A stretch of 26,713 bases of DNA, taken from the NCBI RefSeq assembly GCF_000003605.2, contig NW_003109580.1, positions 1 to 26,713 on the forward strand, read 5' to 3'. Origin of the DNA: Saccoglossus kowalevskii (taxonomy: Eukaryota; Hemichordata; Enteropneusta; Harrimaniidae). Each line of letters begins with the position of its first letter. Within the stretch, counting starts at the first letter, position 1. Shown here one piece after another: positions 1 through 10,100 of the stretch. Made by a program: the position numbers and the translations under genes. Below the pieces are notes generated by a model. That model saw only the letters and a program-made list of their open reading frames with translations. It was not told where the DNA came from and did not search any database.

Positions 1-360
1 TCACTACATGAGGTGATATTACTAAATTGGATCTGGTGATATTGTCACTACATCAGCTGATATTACTAAATTGGATCAGGTGATATTGTTACTACATCAG
101 GTGATATTACTAAATTGGATCAGGTGATATTGTCACTACATCAGGTGATATTACTAAATTGGATCAGGTGATATTGTCTCTACATCAGGTGATATTACTA
201 AATTGGATTAGGTGATATTGTCACTGCATAAGGGGATATTACTAAATTGGATCAGGTGATATTGTCACTGCATACGGGGATATTACTAAATTGGATCAGG
301 TGATATTGCCACTGCATCAGGTGATATTACTAAATTGGATCAGCTGATATTGTCACTAAA
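1..360. repeat. 44-bp minisatellite, about 8 copies, cut by the window edge
   Basis: Eight or so tandem copies of a 44-bp unit made of two related halves: TCACTACATCAGGTGATATT, then ACTAAATTGGATCAGGTGAT plus ATTG. Each unit therefore carries the word ATCAGGTGATATT twice, so the array is a dimeric, higher-order repeat. Copies differ by a few substitutions (ggatCtgg/ggatCAgg, catcagg/cataCgg). The array starts before the window and ends near 360. A 15-bp piece of the unit recurs in inverted orientation at about 634-652. Confidence 0.95.
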
Positions 361-1812
361 TTACTTGTTATGTCACTTGAATATCAGACACGGTATATTA
401 TGACTATGAATATGATAATATATTTCTTCATAAATTTCCGAACAGTATCTTGTGAAGACAGTGAACAGCCGGTTGTAATATATTCCTCATGCACTTCTTT
501 GCAATTTCATCTATATCAGCCATGGTGACTCACTGATTGATTTCATATACGTTTTAATTTAATTTACTGGAATGATGACAATGAATACAGAAGGTAAACG
601 CATCAGTGCCATCGTATATCACTTTGACAGGTTAGATCCAATTTAGTAACAAGGTTTGCCTTCAGTCTTGTTTCCCCATAGAGATTGTTGTATCAAATTA
701 GAAAACTAATTTCACGAAAGAAGCATGCGATCTTACACATCCATCGAATATGATACAGGGTCAAGCGATTGACCAAAGTAAAACGTGCATTCACTATTAG
801 GCCATTGAATTCGTTCATGTATGGTACCTATGATCTGAAGTGTAATCTTCGAAATCGACAGGTACAAAACGCATGTTGCAGGTTTAGATTACTAAGTGGT
901 ACAGTGACGGGGATGTAGTAAGGATGTAGTTGAGGTTTTCAGGGAGTAAAATTCACAGTAATTATTTAAGAGTTGTTTTAAACAACATAATACTATGTAT
1001 TTTATGAAAGCTCATATATCATACTAATTAAAAATCGGTGTTACGTTAGATACAGCCTACATTTGGTCACATGACTGTTAAGTATGTAATCCTTTAATGC
1101 AGATTCATGTGAATACTGTGAAGAAATTGGAAGGATGTCACAATTCTTGTCTTGGGAAATGTAGAATAACACATAAAAACAAATCAGTCACAGCAATTTT
1201 CATTTTTTTACGGATGCCTCAAAACACAAATTATCAAGTATATTATACACATGTAAAATGTAATTAGGAATTTTCTTTATCTGTTAAGTGTAAAAACCTA
1301 TTTATTTCCTGTAAAAACGTGAAATGCATTTTTTTTATTTCCTGTAACCTGTACCAGCTATCCCCCTGTCTCCCCATACTCACAGTATAGTGGATCACGT
1401 GGTATTTCCGGGTCCACAGTATTTGGTTAGTGTCACATAAATATTCGATTTCTTTGTGACTTATTTACATAATTCTAGAACGAATCTCCAGATTCGTCAG
1501 GTTGCACAAAATTAGTCTGATTTCTTGCAGTATTGAAAATGGGGTAAAAATATTGCATATCTTTCATAGATTTCCTTTCAAATTCTACTACATTTACCAT
1601 TTGAATCAACTTGAGAGAGTGGTCAACAGATTATATATGCTGGAATTCGTCCGTTCTATACCAATCCTTCAATGTCACACCTTTCCATAGTAAAGATAAT
1701 TAATTACTAGCGTGTTTTCCAATTTAAATGCCTTGCAAGAACCAATGAAATTTTTTTAAATATTTTTTTTTCAGGTGCTCCCTGTTTGAGGGCGTGATCA
1801 CCTTGGTCAAAT
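361..1812. other. non-coding stretch, no gene seen
   Basis: AT-rich sequence without a convincing exon on either strand. The only long open frame (1502-1690, +) lacks recognisable protein features. The single structured item is the inverted fragment of the left minisatellite at about 634-652. Confidence 0.6.
634..652 (-). repeat. inverted fragment of the left minisatellite unit
   Basis: GATCCAATTTAGTAAC here is the reverse complement of GTTACTAAATTGGATC, which is part of every unit in 1-360. The neighbouring tatcactttgacagg also resembles the unit in reverse. The array and this fragment could form a foldback structure about 280 bp across. Confidence 0.5.
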
Positions 1813-2146
1813 GAATTTTATGTTGTCATTTTATTGAGTATCTTACCCGTGTGGTGTGGTTAAATATACAATATAGAAATCGTGATACTAAATAGTGAGG
1901 ATCAAATTATGATATGATTTTAAAACTAAAACTTTCACTATTTCAATGCAGGCATGATAGTATACGTTTGATGGGAACAATTAGCAATGATAGTTATTGT
2001 ACTTCTACAAGAATCATTACGCGTGCGTAGTACGAAATGTTTTATCGAAGAACGGCATTTTTAATTTAGGTAAAATTACATTCCAATGCAAAACAAAATT
2101 AATAAAACATAATTATTTATACATTTTTAAAAATTGTCTTGTTTGA
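1813..2146. repeat. left copy of a ~300-bp direct repeat flanking the RibD-like gene
   Basis: From GAATTTTATGTTGTCATTTT to about ATTTTTAAAAATTGTCTTG, this matches 3727-4157 in the same orientation at roughly 94% identity by eye over ~305 aligned bases. Shared landmarks include gtggtgtggttaaatata, caggcatgatagtata and gtacgaaatgttttatcg. This copy lacks a ~100-base segment that the right copy carries near its 5' end. Confidence 0.9.
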
Positions 2147-2578
2147 GATTTGTAAGAGTTTGAGTTGGCCAACATCTTAATTTTTGTTTTCATGTAGTTG
2201 ATTACTGGCATGTTGATTTCCCATTTTTTGAGCCATGTTTTCAACTTTGTTTATCATTTTCATATAGCAATCTCGTCATATGTTAACATTGTCGTCTATG
2301 GAGTTTAAATTAGTGGTATTAGCCCTGTAGTACAGAACAGTGTCAACATATTGATTTAGAGCACCAAAACGAGGCTTTTTACTGAAGGGCTAATATGCAA
2401 ATTTTGACCCCGTTAAGTTTGTTCTTAGCCCTCAGCGTTGAACTTGGGACAGGAAACCCGAAGAGTTTCGATACTAGTATTAGAAACCATAGAGGGCTTA
2501 TCGCTTCCTCGTTCCTCGTGTGGTACACTTGACCATACTCACAACGATTACAGATTTCAGGTATAAGCGACAATAGAA
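2147..2578. other. upstream region of the RibD-like gene, with a possible 3' splice site before the start codon
   Basis: No coding sequence is seen. The sequence gattacagatttcag ends at 2560, and this AG lies 18 bases before the ATG at 2579, so a 5'-UTR intron is possible although the coding region is uninterrupted. No clear TATA box was found. The minus-strand open frame at 2379-2585 has no recognisable protein features. Confidence 0.4.
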
Positions 2579-3190
2579 ATGGCAACGCAAGCAGCTCCGC
2601 GAAAGGCGAAGATTACAGTCTACATCGCACAAACCCTAGATGGATTCATCGCCGATTCCAATGGTAAGGTCACTTTCTTAGAGTCATACGAGGACACCAC
2701 GGGAGAAGAAAAACCCGATGACTGTGGTTATGCTGAGTTCTATGAGACTGTTGGGGCACTGATCATGGGTCGAACGAGTTATGAGTTAGTTCGAGGCTTT
2801 GCTGACTGGCCTTATAAAGGCAAGATGTCTTATGTCCTCTCGACGTCGGTCATTGATGACATGCTCCCTGATACAAAGTGCTTTCAGATCAAAGGTCAAC
2901 CTTCAGTTGACGAACAACTTCGCAATCTCATCGCTGAGATAGAAAAAGATCTGAAGGAGGGCCAGTGCATATGGGTGATGGGGGGCGGTGTCACAATCGA
3001 CGCGTTTCTAAAGGCCAACCTAGTCGATGAGCTCGATATATTTGTGCTGCCGATGATGTTGGGGAGTGGTGTACCGCTGTTTCCAGTTCGCGGCGGAGGG
3101 GCGAGTATCCAGTCTAAGTTAACCTTGACCAGATTGGAAAAGCGGGCCAAGGGGATTGCAAGATTAACGTACGATACCAAGGCCAAGTGA
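2579..3190 (+). CDS. stand-alone RibD C-terminal / DHFR-like reductase, intronless
   Basis: The product is 203 aa, intact, and starts at an ATG in a good Kozak context (gaaATGG). It matches the RibD_C / dihydrofolate-reductase-like fold of the small bacterial YyaP/YwjB type. Visible motifs in order are a first strand ending TLDGFIAD (19-26), ALIMGRTSYELV (60-71), YVLSTS (85-90), IWVMGGG (131-137, the glycine-rich nucleotide-binding turn) and LVDELDIFVLPMMLGSGVPL (148-167). The length covers one complete domain. There is no deaminase domain, so it is not bifunctional RibD, and no signal peptide or membrane segment, so it is probably cytosolic. Family knowledge suggests an NAD(P)H-dependent reductase; the substrate is unknown and riboflavin synthesis is not implied. 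The lack of introns beside intron-rich genes and the bacterial-type family make horizontal acquisition plausible, but this is inference. The family call is firm and the function is not. Confidence 0.9.
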   Translation: MATQAAPRKAKITVYIAQTLDGFIADSNGKVTFLESYEDTTGEEKPDDCGYAEFYETVGALIMGRTSYELVRGFADWPYKGKMSYVLSTSVIDDMLPDTKCFQIKGQPSVDEQLRNLIAEIEKDLKEGQCIWVMGGGVTIDAFLKANLVDELDIFVLPMMLGSGVPLFPVRGGGASIQSKLTLTRLEKRAKGIARLTYDTKAK

Positions 3191-3323
3191 GCTTGAATAT
3201 CAAATTGGAGACGAAGTTTGAAGGCACTGACATAGATACTGGAAATATTTTAAATTTATATAAAATAGTAATAGCTTATAATTCAATAGACTGAAACTAT
3301 ACATTTTATAGTTATTGTACTGA

Positions 3324-3329
3324 AATAAA
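3324..3329 (+). terminator. poly(A) signal AATAAA of the RibD-like gene
   Basis: A canonical AATAAA lies 134 bases after the stop codon. It is followed by the GU-rich stretch tcatgtgttgttgg, as expected for a cleavage/polyadenylation site. This supports a complete transcription unit with a short 3' UTR. Confidence 0.75.
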
Positions 3330-3726
3330 GTCATGTGTTGTTGGATCATATTTGGCCAGATAAAAAAGCCCGTGTTCACACGTGATAGATCGCTTTATAA
3401 ATATTCATTATCAGTTCGCCCATTCTGTTCATTCTCGCAGCGGTAACTCGGCGTTCACGTCCTATTCACCTACCGGGTTGACCCCAGGTCAATATTTTCA
3501 CACGTGTTAATTCTGGGTGATAAATTCGGTTTGGCTACATGTGTAAACATTGAAAAGTAAACATCCTTTACTCGCCTCCCAATTTTCTTTTGTTTTTATT
3601 CCCTGCAGTGTGATCTTACTTCGAGTCTACTTTTGTTTTTCTCATCCACCATCGAGCTTTTACAGAATATTTACTAGATAGACTAAATAAGTTCGTGATC
3701 GTTTGGGCAGTTTATATTTCATTCCT

Positions 3727-4157
3727 GAATTTTATGTTCTGTCATTTTATTAATCCTTTATTTCAGGCCAAAAAAGTCCCATATTAAATACATAACAAAC
3801 ACGAACACTAATAAATACAACGTCTAAGATTAGTCCAAAATTTACTGAGTATCTTATCTGTGTGGTGTGGTTAAATATACAATATAGAAATCCTGATACT
3901 GAATATTGATGACCAAATTATGATATGATTTTAAAACTAAAACTTTCACTATTTCAATGCAGGCATGATAGTATACGTTTGTTGGGAACAATTAGCAATG
4001 ATAGTTATTGTACTTCCAAAAGAATCTTTACGCATGCGTAGTACGAAATGTTTTATCGAAGAACGTCATTTTTAATTCAGGAAAAATCACATTCCAATGC
4101 AAAACAAAATTATTAAAACATAATTATTTATACATTTTTAAAAGTTGTTCCTGTTTA
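3727..4157. repeat. right copy of the direct repeat flanking the RibD-like gene, with an extra ~100-base insert
   Basis: This is the second copy of the repeat at 1813-2146, in the same orientation and about 1.6 kb downstream of it. After GTCATTTTATT it holds about 100 extra bases (about 3750-3848) before resuming at GAGTATCTTAT. Either this copy gained a segment or the left copy lost one. The two copies bracket the RibD-like gene and its poly(A) signal. Confidence 0.9.
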
Positions 4158-4201
4158 TCTGTCAATATTAGTATTGTTGAAACGTTGGTTTAAATAAAGA
4201 C
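4154..4201 (+). other. degenerate hammerhead-like tail resembling Penelope-type retroelement ends
   Basis: The sequence runs atCTG, a short potential stem (CAATA-ttag-TATTG), then GAAACGTTGG and tttaaataaagac. Penelope-like elements often carry hammerhead ribozymes with the order CTGATGA, stem, GAAAC; the spacing between CTG and GAAAC fits here, but the ATGA part of the core is replaced by TCAA. It therefore looks like a decayed, inactive relic. The assignment rests on motif memory and is tentative. Confidence 0.3.
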
Positions 4202-4559
4202 TTAAACGCATTGCTTGGGTTGCTTGCATCTTGGTCTTATATATTTTAATCACGGTGGTGTTGACACTACAACAAGGTTTACAAAGTATACGTATATATT
4301 GTAGTTCAAATAAAATTTCTGTCTCATTTCGTGTGAAAAACAGTCTTGAAATTCCGAGGTATGACGTTACAGCCATTGTGGGTTCACGAGGGCGTTTACT
4401 GACTAGATATGAACACGTTCTTGTGAGTGATGATGTTAGAAGTACGGCTGGTCTGGTTGGAGCACAGGGATGAACTCGTGTTTGGAATTTGGAGTCAACT
4501 GTGAGAATATGATCTGAAGTATTGAGCAGTTGGTAATTTAAATACAGTGAGTGATTACA

Positions 4560-5360
4560 ATTGTCCAACGTTTTGGGACCTCAAAGTTTCCAGGTAGCTT
4601 TCCCGCCACGAAAAGCTGCTTTCCCGACTTTGTTGATTACATTTCTGTCATTTCATAAACAACATTTCGGGTATGACTTGTCTGCTTATAAAAACACTTT
4701 TTTCGAGACTTTGCCGATGACTTCCCCATCTATCCAAACTTCTTTCCGGAGTTCAAGTCAATTTTCTCGCCTACCAAATCAACTTTTTTGTCGTTTGAGA
4801 TGAATTCCACGACTACGGAAACTACTTATTAGGCTCCACACACACAAAAACACGTATACGATAACAAATTACAGACTTAGAATACTACTTCGCGTTTTGC
4901 GCAAAACACTTGTTGGACGTTTCTGACAATTTTAGCCTTTTTCAAAAAAGATTTCTCGACTTTGTACGGTAGGCTGTGGTGCGACATTCACGTCATTCAA
5001 AATATGCTTTCACCCCAATATGTGTCCGCATTATGGAATGGCTATACACAAAATTAAATTTCTCTCGACTTACTTTGTGAATAGCTTAGTTATTTTATTA
5101 AACTGCTTTCCCGACTTTTTAGGAACAACCTTTTGTGAGCATGTCAGATATTTTTTGACAACTTTCTTTCTATAAACGTGTCCATTATTATTACAAACTT
5201 TCCCGACATTGCAAACGAATTGTCCGACCACTTGTCTACTTTCCCGCAATCGAAAGGCACCTTTTCGACTATGGAGACGACTTTCTGCTCTCCAGTATGA
5301 TACTCTTTCTCTCTTCCCTAAGCAACACAATTCTGGAATTTTCAGACAAGCTTCGCGACT
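4560..5360. repeat. degenerate array of CTTTCCCGACTTT-like motifs
   Basis: Variants of the word CTTTCCCGACTTT recur across about 800 bases: gctttcccgacttt at about 4618 and 5104, tttctcgacttt near 4951, tctctcgactta near 5062, actttcccgac near 5201, actttcccgca near 5238 and cttcgcgacttt near 5346. Spacing is irregular. This looks like an old, diverged tandem repeat. The open frames inside it (4561-4803 + and 5070-5330 -) are repeat-driven, with low-complexity translations, and are not called as genes. Confidence 0.5.
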
Positions 5361-6868
5361 TTAATTAAAATTTCTAATTTGAAGATAATTTTATCTGACA
5401 TTCATATTTTATATTTCGATTTATTGCGCTGTAACAGAAAATACATATTTAATACTTAAGCTGGGAAGGGGTACATTTAATAGTTGTTTGTTATTGATAT
5501 GCAGCTAACTCAGACTGAAAATATGTCCCAAATAATGAATTCAAAATCCCTGTTTTAGAGCGAAATCAAAATTGATTTAAAGAGGAAATATAGTTCAGCT
5601 AAAATATGAATATAGAATGGGACACAATGAAACATGATGGAATATTATCATGAAATGGGTGTAGGATTATGATTCAAAAAGTTAGGGTTACTAGGCATTT
5701 TAAATAGTTAAACCATAAATGATGTTGGGTATATCTTATTTGCGCACTTAAATTTCAAAAACAAACATATAATAAGCACTGTTATATTCGATTTTAATCA
5801 TCATTTATTTTGATGATGCAATGCAATGTTTTTTATAAAAAATATGACATCACAATAAATTTGCACATAATACTGGAGAAGAGTAATATTACAATGCTAT
5901 ATTGGTAAGTAAATATCAAGCAACTAGTCGTGTTTATATTTATTCATTTTAATCAACATTTTTCGTAATGGGCGAAGTTATTGAGAAACATTATTTTTTC
6001 ACCATACAAAGAATTATTGCACTACTACCAAACGTCTATTGTGTAATTTTTGTAACATTTTGGCAACTGACATATTACCTATTTGAGGGCCATTTTTTTT
6101 CTGCTCAAAATAGAGTGAATTTGTTCACATTTCCTGTAATTTTCATTGAATTTTGATTTTGGACTGAACAGACAAAATGTTACATTGCTTTTAGTTTTTG
6201 ATAAAAAAATGAAATTTTCGTCAAACTTTTTTTTAGAAATAGAGCAGACTATAATTGGAGCTTGTTTGTGGATGGTGCCTGAAAGTTGGCGTGGGCGCTC
6301 ATAGGGTTAATTTTGAAAATTGCTTTCAGTGAGTTTTTATCTATGGCTAACAAAAAAAACATAAGATCGAATACCTCCCCCACTCTTTAATATGTAAAAA
6401 ACAAGGTTTACAACATATTGAAGCATTTTCTTCTGACGGAGCTTCATGAGCCTTAATCAGTCGCACCTGGAATGTCTATGTCTCAAATTGAAGAAGAGAG
6501 ATAAGTTTTATTACTTTATACAACTTTATATGGATTCTTACATCAAAATCTGCGTATATTTGCAATAAAATCATCAAGATGACAAAGACCATCGCATATG
6601 ATGGCTAAACGCATGATTACATTTTCACATATGTAGTTAGAAATCATAATGACATCTTCATTGTAATATGTTTTCACTACAGCGACCATACTATAAAAAT
6701 CGACAACGCGGATGACCGTGTCTTTAAATATATAATTTCATGTTTGCTTAGATTACATCTTTCTATGAAACGCGTCCTCGGCAACGTGCAGTTATTGAAG
6801 ATTGTGTTTTTAGAGATTTTACTATAATCTGGAAGACGAACGACAACACAACCAATTACAGTGAGTCA
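5361..6868. other. non-coding stretch, nothing recognised
   Basis: AT-rich intergenic sequence between the degenerate array and the 3' end of the MRH gene. I found no exon with splice sites, tandem repeat or inverted repeat that I can support. The open frame at 5968-6156 (+) has no recognisable domain. Confidence 0.5.
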
Positions 6869-6874
6869 TTTATT
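6869..6874 (-). terminator. possible poly(A) signal of the MRH gene
   Basis: TTTATT on the plus strand reads AATAAA on the minus strand, about 210 bases beyond the stop codon of the MRH gene. It is the first canonical signal I see downstream, but the 3' UTR end is otherwise unsupported. Confidence 0.4.
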
Positions 6875-6916
6875 GTCTCTACCCAATACGTCATTTTGAC
6901 GGCAAGAAGCGTTCCA

Positions 6917-6930
6917 CCACAAGAGGGCGC
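6917..6930 (+). promoter_or_regulatory. CTCF-like motif CCACAAGAGGGCGC
   Basis: CCACAAGAGGGCGC matches the core of the bilaterian CTCF consensus (CCASYAGRKGGCR) at all but one position. It lies just beyond the 3' end of the MRH gene. A single motif match in 26 kb can occur by chance, so this is only a candidate insulator or binding site. Confidence 0.3.
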
Positions 6931-7083
6931 GATTTATATGAATGGTGTTTTGAAGTTCTTTTCGTAAATTTCATTAAAAATCAATTTGACTCAATCAAAA
7001 AAAATTAGTCATCTATAACTCAATAAGGATAAACCACCACATCATCATTATTTACAAATATTATTGATGTGACATCATAAAAT

Positions 7084-7146
7084 CTATTCTGGCTTCGGTT
7101 CCTCACATTTTCCTGGACATGAACATGGACTTAGAAGATTGAAATA
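7084..7146 (-). CDS. MRH gene exon 5 (C-terminus)
   Basis: 63 nt including the TAG stop, after acceptor attttcag. It encodes Tyr-Phe-Asn-Leu-Leu, a cysteine cluster (PCSCPGKC) and a short acidic/proline tail. The protein ends right after the MRH domain, with no membrane anchor. Confidence 0.86.
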   Translation of the reverse strand, partial: YFNLLSPCSCPGKCEEPKPE

Positions 7147-10100
7147 CTGAAAATAAGAGAAATGCACAGTTAATATTAGCACTACGGAAGTGATGACGTC
7201 ATCAATTACATCACTGATTGTTATATGTGTTACTGGCTTAGGTTATGAGGTGACGAAATAAGTATTGAAAAATGCTAACTCCGTAGGCTATTCTTACACC
7301 ACATATGAGAGGTAAACTCATTTTGCTAACTTATGATACAAACACTGAGCAAGAAACAACGTTTGTATCAGCGTCACACAAAACAAATACTTAGTACATA
7401 TTAGAGAGTCACGTGACAAATACTTACATAATGTAATGGTTTCACCCAAGGATCCTCTCCATACGGTATAAATAACGTGTCGTCGTTTTCTTCATTGCAA
7501 ACTAAAGTAATGTGTGACGTCCTGAAATACGAGAATACGTATAGTCAATCCATGAGACGTGAAACTTTGCGATAAAAATAAATATGACTTTACCATTTGA
7601 CAGACAGGTAGAAATATGCTTCATTCGATAAAATAGTACTTTTACTTTCGTTAATACGAGGTTGTTATTGAAAGAATAATTATAATTATTTAGAACTATT
7701 TTGTATTGTTCGTACAAAAGCGGTTCGTCTTTCGGGTACACTTTCTCACCTTACAACTTGACTTGTTCCAGTCAATCCTTCGTATTTTAGAATCACGTGG
7801 GTTCCATTGTGATAAAAATCTGATTTATCGTGAGTTCCAAGAGTGAAATATAAAGCAGCACGACGATCTGGAACTCTTTGACAGATCTAAAACATTCAAA
7901 ACCAGTTTGTAAATTATAAACAATTTTAACATTTGTGTACGAGACTGCATGTTGAAGAAGAAACTGGGAATCATATTTTTCGTAATCTAAATATATTGCT
8001 TTGGCACCACAAACGATATTATTCGCTTTGTAAAAACAAACAACGCGCATGTACAGTGATTTTATTGTACGTACCAATAACAACCAATGCGTATTAGAAA
8101 CACGCACTGTTTCGTCAACAAATACTTGCATGTGTGGTGCAAAAACAAGTTTAGTATTTTTAGTATAAATGGGAATCAAATCAACATACTATATCAAACT
8201 ACAATATTAAAATGTGAACTTTGTCGTCCATATTGCTCTTTTTTTAATGCTCTGTAAAATTTCATTAAAGGGGCAAAGGCTACGTTTGTTTGCAAAATGA
8301 CTTTTGTGGTATCAATGGAAAACAAGCAGCCTCTCGGCTGAGATAGCTCCGCTGTTAGCATTGCACATTTCAATTAAAAAACAGAAGATATCATTAGAAA
8401 ATGAACAATATGCATAGTATCAATGCAATGGGACTTGCTGTTTTCAACAAGAATTCAAAAATATCACTTTTCACCAAAAATGACAAAAATATTCATCAAA
8501 ATTGGAGAATTGAGGATACCATCATACAAATGAACAAATTTGAGAGTGGTCCACATGTAGTACCTATATATGTAATAACAAAGCAATTGGACTTGCGGTT
8601 TTTAACAAGAAGTTGAAAATATCACTTTTTACCAAAAATGCCAAAAATAATCACCAAAATTAGAGAATTGTAGATATCATTACAAAATGAACAAATCTGA
8701 GAGAAATCCACATGTAGTACCTATATATGTAATATCAAAGCAATGGCAAATGCGGTTTTTAACAAGAAGTCGAAAATATCACTTTTTACCAAAAATGACA
8801 AAAATATTCACCAAAATTAGAGAATTGAAGATATCATCATGAAATGAACAAATCTGAGAGAGGTCTACCCAAGGCACATATACACCGAGTATCAAAGCAT
8901 TCAGGCTTGTAGTTTTCAAGAAGAAGTCAAAAATATAAAACATTGACACGGACGACGACGGACGACGGACGACGACGGACAATCACGGACAATCCGCTCG
9001 ACAAAGTCGACAGCGGAGCTAAAAAGATGGGGTAATTTGTCTGGTCATATCGCCTGTGCTGATAACATGCATAGTTGGAAATTCGAACAGAAACTCACAT
9101 TGAACTTGTATTTACGTTATTTACATGTGCATATACATCCTCCAATGCTACACTTGTATGAATCCATTGTCTGCCACAAAACCAGCTAAAAATGCAGCTC
9201 AATCAAAACAAACCTATTTCAATATATTTCATCAAATTACCGGTGCTTTATTTCTAACTAAATTCACTCGAACATTAAAAATGTGTCTCGGATTAAATGC
9301 AGAAAGGCAGCCGAAAATTGTTATGAAAGTACTTACTGCGACTCCATGGCAACCAACTTCTTCAAATGGATAGCAAGGGTTGTAGGAATACGAGTTTGCA
9401 TCACGTGCTTTTACGTGCTTAAATCTATGAATAAAAAACGTATTTATTAGTTTGTAGCATGGTGTGCATTAATTTACAGAGTGTGTTTTCCAATTTGTGA
9501 ATGGCATTGGTGGTTTTCTAGTGTGCGTGATATCCTGTCGCATTACGTCAGCAACTTGTTGCCTCGTTCAAAGTTACTTAGGTTGTGATGCGCGCTGCTA
9601 TCGTCTCGTGCATAAATATGATATACGAGATTTCAGCCTTTTCTGGATTACGTGTTCAAAATCAAACATTTATCTACCATGCAGTGATACATACTGTTTT
9701 ACGAGACGATAATGTCGAAAAACAATGATTAATGAAAGAAGGATGGACGACCAGGGAACAAGAGTGCTGAGAGAGAAAAAGAACAGAAATTTTAATAAAA
9801 GGAAAATGTGCAGAACTGAAACAAAAAACAGAGAATAGAAACTGAGTACCGTAAACCCGTTTAAGGAAGAAATGATGTGATAGATATAAATTTGAAGGTG
9901 AATGTTGGTGCCATAGCATGACTGGCTGCGAACGAGACTACAGATTATATGACGTACCCATACCAAAAAAACCACGTGATACTGACACTTGTAAGTCGTC
10001 TACTTTGTATTATTATAGTTCTGAAATTACAGAACTACTGTCCCACTGTACTGTCAATGCTTAGATCTGTCATGGTATCATCGTGTTCACGTGCATGAAT

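Larger units (their letters stand above)
8344..9021. mobile_element. 678-bp non-autonomous element with 12-bp TIRs and internal tandem repeats
   Basis: TAGCTCCGCTGT at 8344-8355 and ACAGCGGAGCTA at 9010-9021 are perfect 12-bp inverted repeats. Between them lie about 3.5 copies of a ~157-bp unit and then a GACGGAC-rich tract. No transposase reading frame is present; the open frame at 8401-8616 (+) is one of the repeats. It sits wholly inside intron 2 of the MRH gene. Target-site duplications are not clear, so the superfamily is not assigned. Confidence 0.6.

Noticed and set aside
1-360. CRISPR array
   Set aside because: The repeats are contiguous tandem units without unique spacers, and the DNA is eukaryotic.
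2896-3186. 96-codon minus-strand ORF
   Set aside because: It lies fully opposite the RibD-like gene; its translation is a shadow of the real coding frame.
3486-3500. TTGACCCCAGGTCAA palindrome resembling a nuclear-receptor site
   Set aside because: The half-sites are everted (TGACC-CCA-GGTCA), not the ERE order, and it lies in repeat-like intergenic sequence.
4155-4568. 137-codon minus-strand ORF
   Set aside because: No recognised domain. It overlaps the retroelement-like tail and may be decayed repeat coding, but I could not support a product.
7502-7741. 79-codon minus-strand ORF
   Set aside because: It covers the intron between MRH exons 3 and 4 and has no domain.
7793-8179. 128-codon minus-strand ORF
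   Set aside because: It overlaps MRH exon 3 in the wrong frame; the spliced frame gives clear MRH motifs.
9125-9373. 82-codon plus-strand ORF
   Set aside because: It runs antisense to MRH exon 2 and into the intron; no homology recognised.
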